A DNA stretch of 64,000 nucleotides from Impatiens glandulifera (Eukaryota > Streptophyta > Magnoliopsida > Ericales > Balsaminaceae), in NCBI RefSeq assembly GCF_907164915.1, contig NC_061867.1:42392338-42456337 (forward strand). The letters run 5' to 3'. The translations under genes were made by a program, and so were the position numbers. Within the stretch, counting starts at the first letter, position 1; the number at the start of each line of letters is the position of its first letter. The notes below the pieces were generated by a model. That model was not told the DNA's origin and ran no database searches. It saw only the letters and a list, made by a program, of their open reading frames with translations. This document shows, piece by piece, positions 51,117 to 62,961 of this stretch.

Positions 51117-53297
51117 CAGTAGAAACTCGATAAATTAATACTCGATTATTTAATAAATTCTCTAAGATAATATTTTTGGCCGGTCCCGATTCGGGAATAA
51201 TGTGCTAAATTAATAATTCGCTAAAATTATAAGATAATACATTTTTGATAATTTCTTTAGACCCCATATAAAATATAAAATATAAATTAATAATTCCTTA
51301 TATATAGCATATTACATGAATGATTTATGAAAGTTTCTTGAAAAATGACTCAATTGTTTTTTGTTTTTTGTTGAAATAAAATTTTCCTTGAATGTCGTCT
51401 CTAATTTTCCTTAGCATGGTAAGAACTTCTAATGTTGTTTTCTCATAGCTCAACAAGAAATTGTTCAATGTGATTGTTGTTTTAATAACTTCGTTTCGCG
51501 AAGGGGGCTCCATTGTAGAATTTTCATCATCTTCTTCATCGATATTATCTTTATTAATTCCAATAACGCTTTCAATAATTTCTTCATCAGTCAACAACTG
51601 TGCAACTACATTTTCTTCTGGGTAAGTTAGAACATCTTCGACATCCATTGCATTGCAATAACCCAAATCTTTGATCAAATTCTGGAGTTCTCGAGTGCTT
51701 TCACCACCTTCATTTGAGTTCTCAAAAGTCACGTTATCTGTTGATCGAAGTTTACAATGACGAAAGCAGTTCACAATTGTATTTGCACGAACATCCATAG
51801 TCCGTGCTGAAATTGCAATATTCATTGCATCTAACACATTTATTTTTGCTGGATTTGGAACCCACAATTCATAACCCTCCAAAAGACTTAAAAGCTCCTA
51901 TGATCCACGCGTCACAAGGTTGAATTTTTGAAGTTGTGTTTGGTGGCAAAAAAATAATTCAACATTTCGTAATCCTTCAATAATTTTTGGATGAGTAGGG
52001 AAATTATCCACAATCAAGAGAATTTTTATTCCAACCATTTTTTTATCAAGTTGGCGAACATATTCTTCAAATAACACACCAGTCATCCAAGCTCGTTTGT
52101 TAGCACGGTACTCATAGTTCAGACTGTTCAAGTTACATTCTTCAAGCACCTTGGTTTAACATATTTCCCAATAATCCATAAAGGAAGTTTTTCCGAACCG
52201 TCCTCATTACAGCAAATAGCAATAGTTAGTCTTTCCTTGTCTTATAATTTCCCTTCAAGCTGCATTGTTACAAGGGAATGATCCGGTTGAAGTCCAAAAA
52301 ACAAACCTGTTTAAGATCAAAACATGTAAATAATTACATCACTAAAGTACAAAATATAAAATAAAATATAGGGTTGATTTCGTTAATAAAAAAACAAACA
52401 TGTTTCATCCATATTAAAGATGTGTTTCATTTCAAACTGATCAACTTTGTCTCTTATGGAATTTAATTTGTCCTCCATGCCCTCCATTTCAACAGATCCA
52501 CTCTCTCTGAAACGCCGAAATTTTTTAATTCCATATCTTGCTTTGAACTTTCCAAGCCAACCAATAGAAAAAGTAAAGTCTAGAGCATCCACGGGATACA
52601 TATCTTTCATGAACGTTTTCTCCTTCTCGATGATTAGTTCACCTGTCATATTCACATGTTCTTGATATTGAGGAATCCATTCATAGAGAGATTTTTCTAA
52701 GTCAAGAAATTTTGCCGGTTTGTGTCGCTTAACATCGCCTCTTTCGGGAGCAAGTGAGAGATACTCTAAAGACCGCTTAACTGTATTTGATATTGTCGCT
52801 TGACTCACCTACAAACCATAGTTACTATGAACCCATTCTTGCAATTGCTTTTGAGTGAGACTTGAATTATCCTTGTTGTGCTTGCATAATGCTCTTCGAA
52901 TCTCGTCTGTCATTGTTGTTTTTTTTCACACCTTTAAGATGGGAAGTCATGTTGTGTGTATAATTTGTTTGTCTTAATCTACAGTATTTTGATCTTGTTT
53001 ATATAGAAAATATTTTTAATGTCCATAAAGTGATACATTGAACACAAGAAGCATAATAAGGTGGGAGATTGAAAGTTTCTTTCAAATTGGGCCATTCATT
53101 TGATATACAGTACATACATATATACAATAATTAAGTGGAAGTTTAAAGGTGTTTGTAAACTAAGTATTTTACTATAAATTAATAAAATATTAATTAATAT
53201 ATAAATTAATAATTATTAATTTATCGATTAATTAATAACTATTTTAATTAATAAATTTTGGTCGTCTAAAGTGTATTATTTTATAGAGTTTCTACCC
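51117..53297 (-). mobile_element. Nearly full-length pogo-like (Tc1/mariner group) transposon
   Basis: The left end is CAGTAGAAACTCGATAAATT and the right end, read inversely, is GGGTAGAAACTCTATAAAAT. TA lies on both outer sides, as expected for the target duplication of this group. The ends resemble those of the plant Emigrant/Lemi1 pogo-like family. Copy B of the surrounding repeat lacks the insertion. The length is 2181 bp and it carries one transposase gene on the minus strand. Confidence 0.9.
51325..52950 (-). pseudogene. Pogo-type transposase with CENP-B-like DNA-binding domain
   Basis: The likely start is at 52950 (MTSHLKGVKK). An N-terminal helix-turn-helix follows (LTQKQLQEWV, then ATISNTVKRS), then a second CENP-B-type binding region with DFTFSIGWLGKFKARYG, then the DDE core: NMDETC, LLIVDNFPTHP and, in another frame, QPCDAW. 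All three catalytic aspartates are still recognisable. The C-terminus ends with an acidic tail and TIESFFKKLS. Breaks include an indel in an A/T run near 52920, TAG at 52809-52811, a TAA in the middle block, frame changes near 51930 and a short deletion near 51885. A 93-bp intron (52307-52399) seems to lie after NMDETC. Confidence 0.88.
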
Positions 53298-53305
53298 TAT
53301 ATATA

Positions 53306-54378
53306 TAGGGACGACAATTGGGCGGTTCGGGTGGGGAATACATCATCTCTACTAGAGCGGTCAGACGGGCCAACCAATGACGGAGCGGGCCTGCATATCA
53401 AAACTCATCGTTTGATGGGTCGACGACAGGCCAGCTTACCATCCCGGCGGGTTGAAAATTCTCAAACCAATGTGGGTTATGGGTTAGACGGCCAGCCCGC
53501 AGGTTGTTTCACTATAAATAAAAATAAATAAAAATTATTAATAATTCTAGAAAACAAGAGTTTAAGAATATGATCAAATAGTCATAATACACACCAAACA
53601 AGAGTCTTGTCTATCGTTACACATTAATTGACCAAATAGTTCAACAAAGTAACTAAAATTTGAAAAATTCATAAAATAGAAATTTTAGTAAAGTCAATAC
53701 TCTTTAAATATCATTCTTCAAAAAATCTAAGGCTATGCGGCATATGCCTATAAGGCTATTAATCAGATTAGATTTTTTTTTGCCAGCCCGCGGGCCAACC
53801 CAAGCCCGACCCGCATATACCCGCGATCCGAGTGGGATGGCCCGTGTAGACCCACTTCCAAATGAGTTTCTAATATTTCAACCCAACCAGTCTAAATTGT
53901 TTGGCGGGGCAGGACAACCCAACAGGCCTAACCCAAATTGACGGCTCTAATCTCTGTCCCATTTTTATTTTGGGATTTTTTTTACTACTATCTCCGTCCC
54001 ATTCGGTTTTGGAAAATCACCACGGGGCACCGTTTATACTATATTCTTAAAAATACATAAATTTTCTATATAATGAAATTATATAAATATATTTTTTAAT
54101 ATAATATAATATATTAAAAAAAATATTATTTTGAAAAATAAATTCAAAACTCTTATAAAATATAATACATAAATAAATATATTGGTGATTTTATATATTT
54201 AATTGTGTTTTTAGTATTCGGGGCATAATCGGGGTGAAATCGAGGCAGTTCGGTGTGGAGACATAAATACCATCCTCACTCTATTCCCGGCCAGCTATCA
54301 GTCAAATCAGCAAAAACTCGCTCCAAATAAGACAATTCGATTTAATTACCACGGAACGGTTTCAAATTGTCATCCTTA
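53306..54378. mobile_element. Ac-like non-autonomous hAT element, copy A
   Basis: It starts TAGGGACGACAATT and ends AATTGTCATCCTTA, an inverted pair of the Ac type (TAGGGATG). CTTAGAAA follows at 54379-54386. The left target site has been lost beside the pogo insertion. The interior is GC-richer with GGGCCAACCC and CCCGACCCGC strings and has no transposase. Confidence 0.72.
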
Positions 54379-54432
54379 CTTAGAAACAATAGTCTTGTGA
54401 CCCATTATCATTCATTCATATGTGTTATGCAG

Positions 54433-54478
<46 letters not shown>

Positions 54479-54549
54479 TTAGGAAGTGTTTTAAACATAA
54501 TATCTAAAATGTTATTTATTTGATAGAAAAAAATTCGAGACATTTTAAA

Positions 54550-54572
54550 AATATAAGTTCAACTTTATAACT

Positions 54573-54608
<36 letters not shown>

Positions 54609-54705
54609 GATGTTTAATGTCCGGATTTTCGGGTCGAGAAACCGTGGTTAATTTGGATATATATGTGAGAGTAGATGGATATTTGAGTCGAATTATTATC
54701 ATATT
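54550..54705 (+). repeat. Isolated copy of the 42.4-44.0-kb array unit
   Basis: ATAAGTTCAACTTTATAACT, a TA run, GTCCGGATTTTCGGGTCGAG and ATATATGTGAGAGTAGATGG match the start of the array units. It shows the unit also occurs singly. Confidence 0.82.
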
Positions 54706-55884
54706 TTTATCGTAATATTTTTTTTACGATTTTTTTTATCATTATTCGTGTAAATATATAGACTACATGATAGTGACCTTTAATCTCATTATATATTAAC
54801 AGAGCTAATGCACAACTCTGAATACTCACTCAATTTAAGTGTAAAAACACTACATTTTCTCATCCACTCATAGACAAAGGTAAATATTAAATCTAGAAAT
54901 GTGCATCTAACAAAGAAGCAAAATATTTTTATGAAATCACTATAGTATTTTTCAAGTAAATCCTTCACTTAATATGATTTTAAAAATCATTATTGTTATA
55001 TATAACTAATTGAAGTGGAAAGACCCTTGATATATCTTCTATAAATCAATCATTCATAGAATATTCATAATACAGGTCCCTATCATTCTCTACTGATTCA
55101 AAAAAAAATTATTATCAAAGAAGTTAATATTATGGAATGAACTTCATCTTTTTCATTTTATTGTAAACATGAAATTATTTATTTTATTCCATCCAACATA
55201 AACACACATATGTGAGAAATTTGGGGTTTACCATAAGTGTTGTGATAAGTATATGTCTCAATTCAATAAGTATAATTTGTCTGCAAATTGTCTAACACGA
55301 CAAAATAACTCTACAAAACAAATGACAACATACAACAAAAAAATGAAAAGAAATTAGAAAATGTTGTTGAAGTAAAAAAAATATATTTTTACCATTCATT
55401 AAGTTATTGTTCTCTTCAAAATGTCATTAAATGAATTTCTTATCATTAAATATTTTTTGTTTTGTTTAGTAAAGTTTTTGGTTGCTTAAAATATTTTCCC
55501 CTAATTTTTATTCAAGGGACCTCCTTTAATGTTGAAAGCCTATTTCAAATCTTGAATAATTTGATATTGTTCATGATTTAGGGGTTGTACATGTAAAGTA
55601 TTCTTATAATTGAAGGCACCGAATTAGCATAATTCATATTCTATTTGTTCGAGAATGATTCTTGAGGCGAGGGTGAACTTAACTTAGGGATTACGTTTGA
55701 GTTTCTAAAACTCTTTTCACGAAAGAATATATCATACGACAAATATGAATTTCCTTTAAAATCAATTTGAATACAAAAGATAAAATTAATATATTTGTAA
55801 CAAATTATATGATAAACAAAATAAAAGAAAAACAAATTAAGACTGTTGTAATTGGTTAAGCTCACTTAAAGCATAAGGAAGAGT
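54706..55884. other. AT-rich intergenic region
   Basis: No recognisable gene or transposon end. It includes the presumed 3' untranslated region of the plant-mobile-domain gene near 55800-55884. Confidence 0.5.
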
Positions 55885-57345
55885 CTAAACAAGAGCACGA
55901 GTTCTATTTGTAGTTTGACCTTCAAGATAAATCATTATGGATCTCTTCAACCAAGTGTAGTACCTTGTTGATACTTCAGGCTCCGAAAATCTTGATGGAA
56001 CATAAATCACATCATCTAAAAACAGCCTCAAATAATTGTTCCCACCAATCAGAGAAGTTTCAACTCTACTAGCAACGGGGATGTCTTGATCAAGCCCAAA
56101 CTGCATCGCCACTCGTTGAGGCAGATATTGCTCAATGCAACCATCTTCTAACCCAACAAGTTCACATGTCCTTATACATCGGACATAGTTTTGGAGAGCT
56201 TCTGTTTGGTAATAAACAGCTATCTTCCTCACTTGTTTCGACTTGTATAGTTCTGACATGAACCCTTGATTATAATCACAACCAGTGTACGGCCTCCACT
56301 TAAAGGTCTTCCCGCTTCTATCATAAACTCGAGCGAGATTTTCAATCTTAGGGCCCTCTGTCTTCGCTTTGTGCCATTTAGTTATTATTGGTACCGTGGT
56401 TAGAGTTGTCCTAACGCCTAGTGGCCTCAAGGACTCAAACCTCTCCCATATCCAAACCTGGACCAGCTGAAATGGAGCCCACATTGTGATTTTGTCGGGC
56501 AATGTCAACCTGGATCTAGATGGCTTACGAACAGAGATTTGCTCGCGTCTTTTGAGCAAACCAAGATCCCTGTAAAGGCTGGCGAGGACAGCCGGGGCCA
56601 AAGCGATTCTAGCTCCCCTAGCGAGATGAATTGCAACTGGAAACACAACCTTTCGAATAGTGTCAATGGCAGGTCCAGGAAAAACAAACCTAGAGAGCCA
56701 ATGTGATAGAAAGGCTTCATGTTCTATCTCACTCCCACTGCCCATGAATCTGTCCATCCAAAGCTTTTGGCAAGCTCTAGATGCTTTTGTACGTCCGATG
56801 ACCAGCCTTTCCTCTTTAAGCTGGTTCTCGATGTCTTTCAAAGCAGGGGATTCCAGCGGCTGGAGAACACAATGGCCTCCAAGACTGTAGCCTCCTATAA
56901 CGGCTACATCTTCGAGTGTAATTGTAGCTTCTCCCCATGGAAAAATGAAGGATTTGGTCTCCGAACACCATCTTTCAGAGAGTTCTAGGACAACGTCCTT
57001 GTGTTGAATGATGGTGGAGATGGAGCTATTGATGGCGTCCGAAATTCCTGCACCCTCCCACAGAGACTGATAGCGTGGGCGCATTTGGGAGACCCATTGT
57101 TCCCAACGGTCGGTAGGCTTTCTCCAGCCATCGAAGGAGACCTTGAGAGGGAGCTGGGTGCTGGAAATTGATGAGCCAGAGCTCTCATTCATCGAATTCG
57201 GGAACAGCCCCATCGATGATGCATCCTCTGCAGTGAGTGCCGGAAGGAGGAAATGGGCTTTCCTTGATATGGGTTTTCCACCCCTAGGCGGCATCACCCA
57301 CTCCTCTCTTTCTACCATTAGAGTTACAATTGACTGTCTAGCCAT
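55885..57345 (-). CDS. Plant mobile domain (PMD/MAIN-like) protein
   Basis: This is an intact single-exon frame of 486 residues. The N-terminus (VEREEWVMPPRGGKP, then AHFLLPALT) is like the Arabidopsis aminotransferase-like/plant mobile domain group. The PMD follows from about residue 75: DRWEQWVSQMRP, then the helical segment before WCSETKSFIFPWGEATITLEDV, then GGYSLGG and later FESLRPLG. The domain occurs in host proteins such as MAIN/MAIL, needed for silencing and meristem upkeep, and in Mutator- and gypsy-like transposons. No transposase is fused to it here, and base use is richer in GC than the neighbours. It is therefore either a domesticated host gene or a captured copy. The molecular activity is unknown. 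Confidence 0.88.
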   Translation of the reverse strand: MARQSIVTLMVEREEWVMPPRGGKPISRKAHFLLPALTAEDASSMGLFPNSMNESSGSSISSTQLPLKVSFDGWRKPTDRWEQWVSQMRPRYQSLWEGAGISDAINSSISTIIQHKDVVLELSERWCSETKSFIFPWGEATITLEDVAVIGGYSLGGHCVLQPLESPALKDIENQLKEERLVIGRTKASRACQKLWMDRFMGSGSEIEHEAFLSHWLSRFVFPGPAIDTIRKVVFPVAIHLARGARIALAPAVLASLYRDLGLLKRREQISVRKPSRSRLTLPDKITMWAPFQLVQVWIWERFESLRPLGVRTTLTTVPIITKWHKAKTEGPKIENLARVYDRSGKTFKWRPYTGCDYNQGFMSELYKSKQVRKIAVYYQTEALQNYVRCIRTCELVGLEDGCIEQYLPQRVAMQFGLDQDIPVASRVETSLIGGNNYLRLFLDDVIYVPSRFSEPEVSTRYYTWLKRSIMIYLEGQTTNRTRALV

Positions 57346-59070
57346 TGATGCAAACCTTTATAACAAATAACAGAGAGGACGTGATAGCTAGACGAAGAAG
57401 ATGAAATTAGAATATATATGTAGAAAATAGAAATCACAAAAACTATATCAAATTAGATTACTTTCTTTATATGATCAAATTAAATTGCTTTCTTTATATG
57501 ATCAAATTAAATTGAGGATATCTGAAATAGATTACACAATTACTTTTTTACTTAATTTTTCATCTTCTTTTACTAATTATTTAAAAAAGTTATTTGACTT
57601 TCAAATATATTTTATCTATTTATTATAATTCTTTTATATAATTAAACTTTTTTTAAATTTAAAAACAATGTCATTTAGTTTTTGAAAATCAAAACTTAAG
57701 AATATATAATTCATTTGACATATTATAAAAAATGCAAGTATTAATCTAGTATAAAAAAGGTACAATATTGTTGATACAATTTTTCTTTTGCTTTTGATAC
57801 AAAAGTAATAATATTATATCTATAAATATTTGCTCAATTCCTTTCATTCGGGTTACAATTGCTAAGAATAATAATCTCTAATAAAAATAATTCAATAAAT
57901 ATAATAAACATATGTTAATTGATGAACAAAAATAATAATTTCTAACATTAATCTTAACATTAACTAACCGTATATTGTTATTATTAGTTATAATATTGCT
58001 ATTCAAAACAAAAATCTAAAGTATGTCAAAAAATTGATAAGAACATTAAAAATACATTTCATTGAATTTTGAGGAGAACAAACCACTTAATTATAAGCAT
58101 GTTATTTGACATTGTCGCTTTATTATATTTCGTTTTTAGAAATTTAATGTTTTGTCGTTTATTGTCGTTTTGTTTTTATAATTTATTTGTCGTGTTAGGC
58201 GTCTTGGACTTAAATGCTATTTTTTAATGCAAGTTGAATTTTTGTCTTACATTTTTTTATACAGCTCTTGAAATTTGATATAAAATTTTTTTTAAATAAA
58301 TATTTCATAGTCAATGTAAAACTCAAGGAAAAAAATTAAAGGAAAATGGATAAAAATAAATTAACTTTTGAGATATATAAAAATAAATAATATGACTAAA
58401 AACATATTATCTGATTTGAGGGTTAATTATAGGGATAAATTAGTGTGATAACTCATTCAATAATTTCTTAGTTAATTTAAATATTTTTATTTAATTTAAA
58501 AAAAGATAATAAAATTTCATACATTGATCTTATTTAGTTGAATTAAACATTTATAAAAAATATAAATAAAAAACATTTGATCATATAAGCGGTGCATGTA
58601 ATTGATGATATTTGTTTTATAATATAACTAATTTATCACACCCATCTAGTTAAATTTCAAATATACGATTCACTCAGGAAATTTTTGTTGAAAGTTTTTT
58701 TTTTTTTAAAAAAAAGTGGTTGATATTTAATAAATAAAAAACAATATTATGTGATTTTTTTTATTAGGATTGCTTAATTATGTTTACTTATACTGTACAT
58801 TAAACTTGATAAATATTCATAAAATTAAAATTAGAAGTTATATTCAATTTTTTTCTTTCTTTCTGAAATTGTAAATTGATTGAAGAATAGACTAGATTGA
58901 TTGTACTAGATAAATTAGTTTTTCTTCCACTATTTAATAGTACAATAATAGTATGGTTTAATAAAAGGTTATATTTTCAAAAAAATATCATGCCTATTAA
59001 TTTTGGAAATAAGGCTATTATTGGTGTTATTTCGTCAAATTTCCCATTTTTTACCCATAAGTAGTACATT
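57346..59070. other. AT-rich region upstream of the PMD gene
   Basis: A short direct duplication of CTTTCTTTATATGATCAAAT lies at about 57461-57509. No further gene, RNA or transposon end is recognised. Confidence 0.55.
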
Positions 59071-60800
59071 AGGCTTAATAGAGAGAAAAAGTCGAACGGA
59101 TGGTACAAACAGTTAGATAAAAAAAATTGACTTCAATTTTTTTTTAATGATAATTAAACTGATGTTTTGATCCTATAATTTTTTTTCTTCTGGGTGGTGT
59201 GTTTGGTTACAAATGATAAAGATTTGATTATACACGAGAAAGAGTTATTGCGTTATGTATTACGTGTTTATCACATTATAATCTCTATTTTAAATTTTAT
59301 TTTTTAAAAAAATATTATTATTTTGTACCTTATTGATTTATTCAATAGGCATACATCTAAAAAAATCTAAAAAAATATGTGTCTAATTTTGTATCATTCT
59401 TTTCTTAAATAATTCGTTTATCTAAAAAAAATGCTAACCCTTGAAAACAAATAGTGAAAATCTAAAAAAAACAAATATATAATGGGAATGAAAAAAGTTA
59501 ATTAAAAAAAAAAAATTAAAATTCAAACAAAATCTTACTTAAAATATTATACGCGTTTTAAAATAATTATTTTATTATTTTTGTTTTCTTATTATCAAAA
59601 TTATATATATATATATAATTGATAATCATATATTATATATATATATATATATATATAATTGATAATCATATATTATATTATTCATATACTTTATAAATAA
59701 ATAAATATATATAAATTATAAAGTTCCTTAAAAATAGGGATGAAAATGAGACGGTTCGAGTGGGGAGTACATTTATCATCTTTACTAAAGCGGTCAGACG
59801 GGCCAATCCATGGTGGGGGCAGGCCTACCCATCAAAACCCATCGTTTGACAGGTCGACGACAGGCTGAAAATCCCCAACCCACGGACTGTCTCACTACAA
59901 ATAAAAAAAATAAAAATCATTAATAATTCTAAAAAATAAGAGTTCAAGAACATGATCAAATAGTCATAATACACACCAAATAAAAGTCTTGTCTATCGTT
60001 ACACATTAATTGACAAAATACTTCAATAAACTAACTAAAATTTGAAAATTTTCATAAAATAAAATTTTTAGTAAAGTCAACATTCTTTAAAAAAAATCTA
60101 GGGCTATGCAGCATATGCCTATAAGGCTATAAATCAGATTAGATTTTTTTTGCCAACCTGCGGGCCAACCCAAGCCCGACTTGCCTAGGCCCGCGACCTG
60201 AGCGGGCTGACCCGTGTAGACCCACTTCTAAATGGGTTTCTAATATTTCAACCCAATCCGTTTAAATTGTTTGGCGGGGCGAGCCAACCCAATGGGCCTA
60301 ACCCAAATTGACGGCTCTAATCTCTGCTCCATTTTTATTTCGCGATTTTTTTACTACAACCTCCGCCCCATTCGGTTTTGGGAAATCACCATGGGACACC
60401 GTTTATACCATATTCTCAAAAATACATAATTTTTTTATACAATGAAATTATATAAAAATATTATTTAATATAATATAATATATTAAAAAATATATTATTA
60501 TGAAAAATAAATTTAAAACTCTTATAAAATATAATATATAAATAGATATGTTGGTGATTTTATATATTTAATTGTGTTTTTAGTATTCGGGGCATAATTA
60601 GAGGGGAATCGAGGCGGTTCGGGGTGGAGACACAAATACCATCCCCGCTCCATTCCCGATCAACTACCAGTCAAACCAGGAAAAACCTATTCCAAACGGG
60701 ACAATTCGATTCAATTACCGCGGGACAGTTTTAAATTGTCATCCTACTTAGAAATAATAGTCTTGTGATCTATTATCATTCATTCATATGTGTTATGTAG

Positions 60801-60865
<65 letters not shown>

Positions 60866-60934
60866 TTAATATTAGGAAGTGTTTTAAACCTAGTATCTAA
60901 AATGTTTTTCATTTGATAGAAAAAAACTCCGTGT
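59071..60934 (+). repeat. Dispersed repeat unit, copy B
   Basis: It is the uninterrupted partner of 50575-54533. It keeps the order: GTGTTTGGTTACAAATGA block, TA-rich spacer, hAT-like element, TA microsatellite (about 60806-60860) and GGAAGTGTTTTAAACC end. It serves as an empty-site control for the pogo insertion in copy A. Confidence 0.85.
59735..60746. mobile_element. Ac-like non-autonomous hAT element, copy B
   Basis: Ends are TAGGGATGAAAAT and ATTGTCATCCTA (inverted). Flanking 8-mers are CTTAAAAA (59727-59734) and CTTAGAAA (60747-60754), matching at seven of eight positions. The TAGGGATGAAA start is that of Ac/Ds elements. There is no transposase. The length is 1012 bp. Confidence 0.78.
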
Positions 60935-62172
60935 GGAAGTGAAAGTAGGGCTTAAAACAAATGGGTGCCCCGATTTGATTCCTTCAAATGTCATTAATTT
61001 TAATGCAAAAAGAAACAAACATTTTGACATTCAACTTCACAAGCAGTCTCATTTTTTTAGTCATTGTATACTAAGGACACCAACTAACCAAATTTTAGCA
61101 AGCACTTTTTTTTTTCTTTTGCCTACCCCAAATCAAACATGTTTGAATCTAAGACAAATACATAACACCAAGTACAGTCTCTTAAACCTAAACTAAACAT
61201 TATCATAACACTCAACATTAAAAATCATATTTTTATAGTAAACAAAAACATGATTTTCTGAAACATCTTCTCACATTGTGCATATTTTCAAACACTATTT
61301 ATAACATATCCAACACTTATCACAAAAACCAACAACAATACAGATTAGAAAACGTAACTTGCACGGCCAAATTCTAAACCAAAATCAAAATTCATTTTCC
61401 CTTTTTCAGTTACTCTCAAACACTTAACCAATATAGAATCATCTTATAGAGCATTTGGAAATAAGTAGTATTATAAAATCAAACTTTGAATGACCCGAAC
61501 ATCAAATGATATTCTTTACAATTGGATTTTTGAAAGATCGACAAATTATATAACAAATTAAATTAGTGTTGGATCTTACACCGTTTATAAATGGAGCAAA
61601 ATCATTCGATCCTAATACAAACAGAGGTATCTCGCTTCAAACTCTATAAAATCAAAAATAAACTCAAGTCTCCCCAAATATTATCCTCATTGTTTTTCGA
61701 AATCTTTTCTCTATCTCCACCTCTTCCCCTAATCCTTTTCCTCGACCTCCTTTTTCTAGCAATTTCTTCGCGGACCTCGTGATCCTTATGGCTCAAGCGA
61801 TTTGATTAAGGAGATCAACATCTTTGTTTTTTTTTTCTTCTGAAAGGTTTATGTGCCTAATTGGTTTTATTACGTTTTATCTTATCAATTATTTTTCAGG
61901 TCCTAGACTACAACATGTTTTTCTTGCATTGTAAAATAATATTTAAATGCTGGTACTTAAGGCTGATGTCGATGAGTGATAAGGAAAATAACTGAAAATT
62001 TTCATTTGAAGGTAGTAGGATTTAAAAATAAATCCCAAACAGACCATTATATTTTTTTATGAAAATATTCTAAAAATATTTTCATTTTTTTTTTCAGTTT
62101 TTTAGAAAATGTTTGGAGTTCCAAAATTATAAAAATAATTTTAAAACTTATATAATTTAAACTAAATTGGCC
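60935..62172. other. Intergenic region with a promoter-like, CT-rich stretch
   Basis: ACCGTTTATAAATGG at about 61580 looks like a TATA box, and a CT-rich stretch follows to about 61760, as in plant 5' leaders. I could not find a coding frame that continues, so no gene is called. A decayed gene start is possible. Confidence 0.4.
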
Positions 62173-62180
62173 CCTAGGAC

Positions 62181-62953
62181 TAGGGATGACAACGGGTACC
62201 CTACCCACCGGGTAGTGAAGTACCCGTCCGTGAACCCGATTTCCATTTCACTACCCGACCCTGAACCCAACGAGTATCGCTATTTCTATCCACATCTCCG
62301 ATTTTTTGGGTACTTGATTCACGACGGGCACCCCATTGCCCGATCAAATATTTATATGATTGTAGTGATTTAAAAAAATATAACTTTAAAAATGTTGATA
62401 AAAACAAAAAGACATAACATACATGATTACTTACCTATTTAGTAATTAATCTTGAAGAGATAACAACTTTGTTGTTACTATAACTGAAAAAAACTTTAGA
62501 ATTTAGGTTAAAGAGTTTTTTTTAGATAAGAAATGAGAAGAATAAACAAGTTTTTTGATGATAAAGATGAGAAAGAGAAATTATAATTTTTTATTAAGAA
62601 AAGTTGAAGATTAAGAGTACTTAGGAGAGATAAAGAATTTTATTGGAAATATTAAAAAAGTAAAGTTGAGTGGAGTGTGTATAAGAGAAAAATAAATGAT
62701 GTATTTATTATGATATTGTCATGATTGGGCATGTGAAAAGTCACCTTATTCCTTAATTAAAATAATATTTTTTTAATAACAATATAAACGGGTATAGAGT
62801 TTGGGTTTCACATACTTCCCATCCCCGAACCCACACCCGATCGGGTACATTGTCTCCCTTCCCATGCCCGACCCAAACCCGATTTAAAATACTTGAACCC
62901 GACCATCGTATACCTAAGGGTATCGGGTATACGGGTACCTATTGACATCACTA
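62181..62953. mobile_element. Ac-like hAT element with perfect 8-bp target duplication
   Basis: Ends are TAGGGATGACAACGGGTACC and, inverted, TAGTGATGTCAATAGGTACC. Identical CCTAGGAC flanks it at 62173-62180 and 62954-62961. The 773 bp are non-autonomous; both sub-terminal regions carry many GGGTA/TACCC and CCCGAACCC motifs, and the middle is AT-rich. Confidence 0.93.
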
Positions 62954-62961
62954 CCTAGGAC

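Larger units (their letters stand above)
50575..54533 (+). repeat. Dispersed repeat unit, copy A (split by a pogo element)
   Basis: Without the transposon it is about 1.77 kb and matches 59071-60934 in the same orientation. It runs from TAGGCTTAATAGARAGAAAAAG through a hAT-like element to a TA microsatellite and GGAAGTGTTTTAAAC. Whether this is a segmental duplication or two copies of a larger transposon is not resolved. Confidence 0.82.

Noticed and set aside
61591..61782. 63-codon frame after a TATA-like motif
   Set aside because: It lies in a CT-rich leader-like stretch, has no recognisable motif and does not extend into a longer gene.
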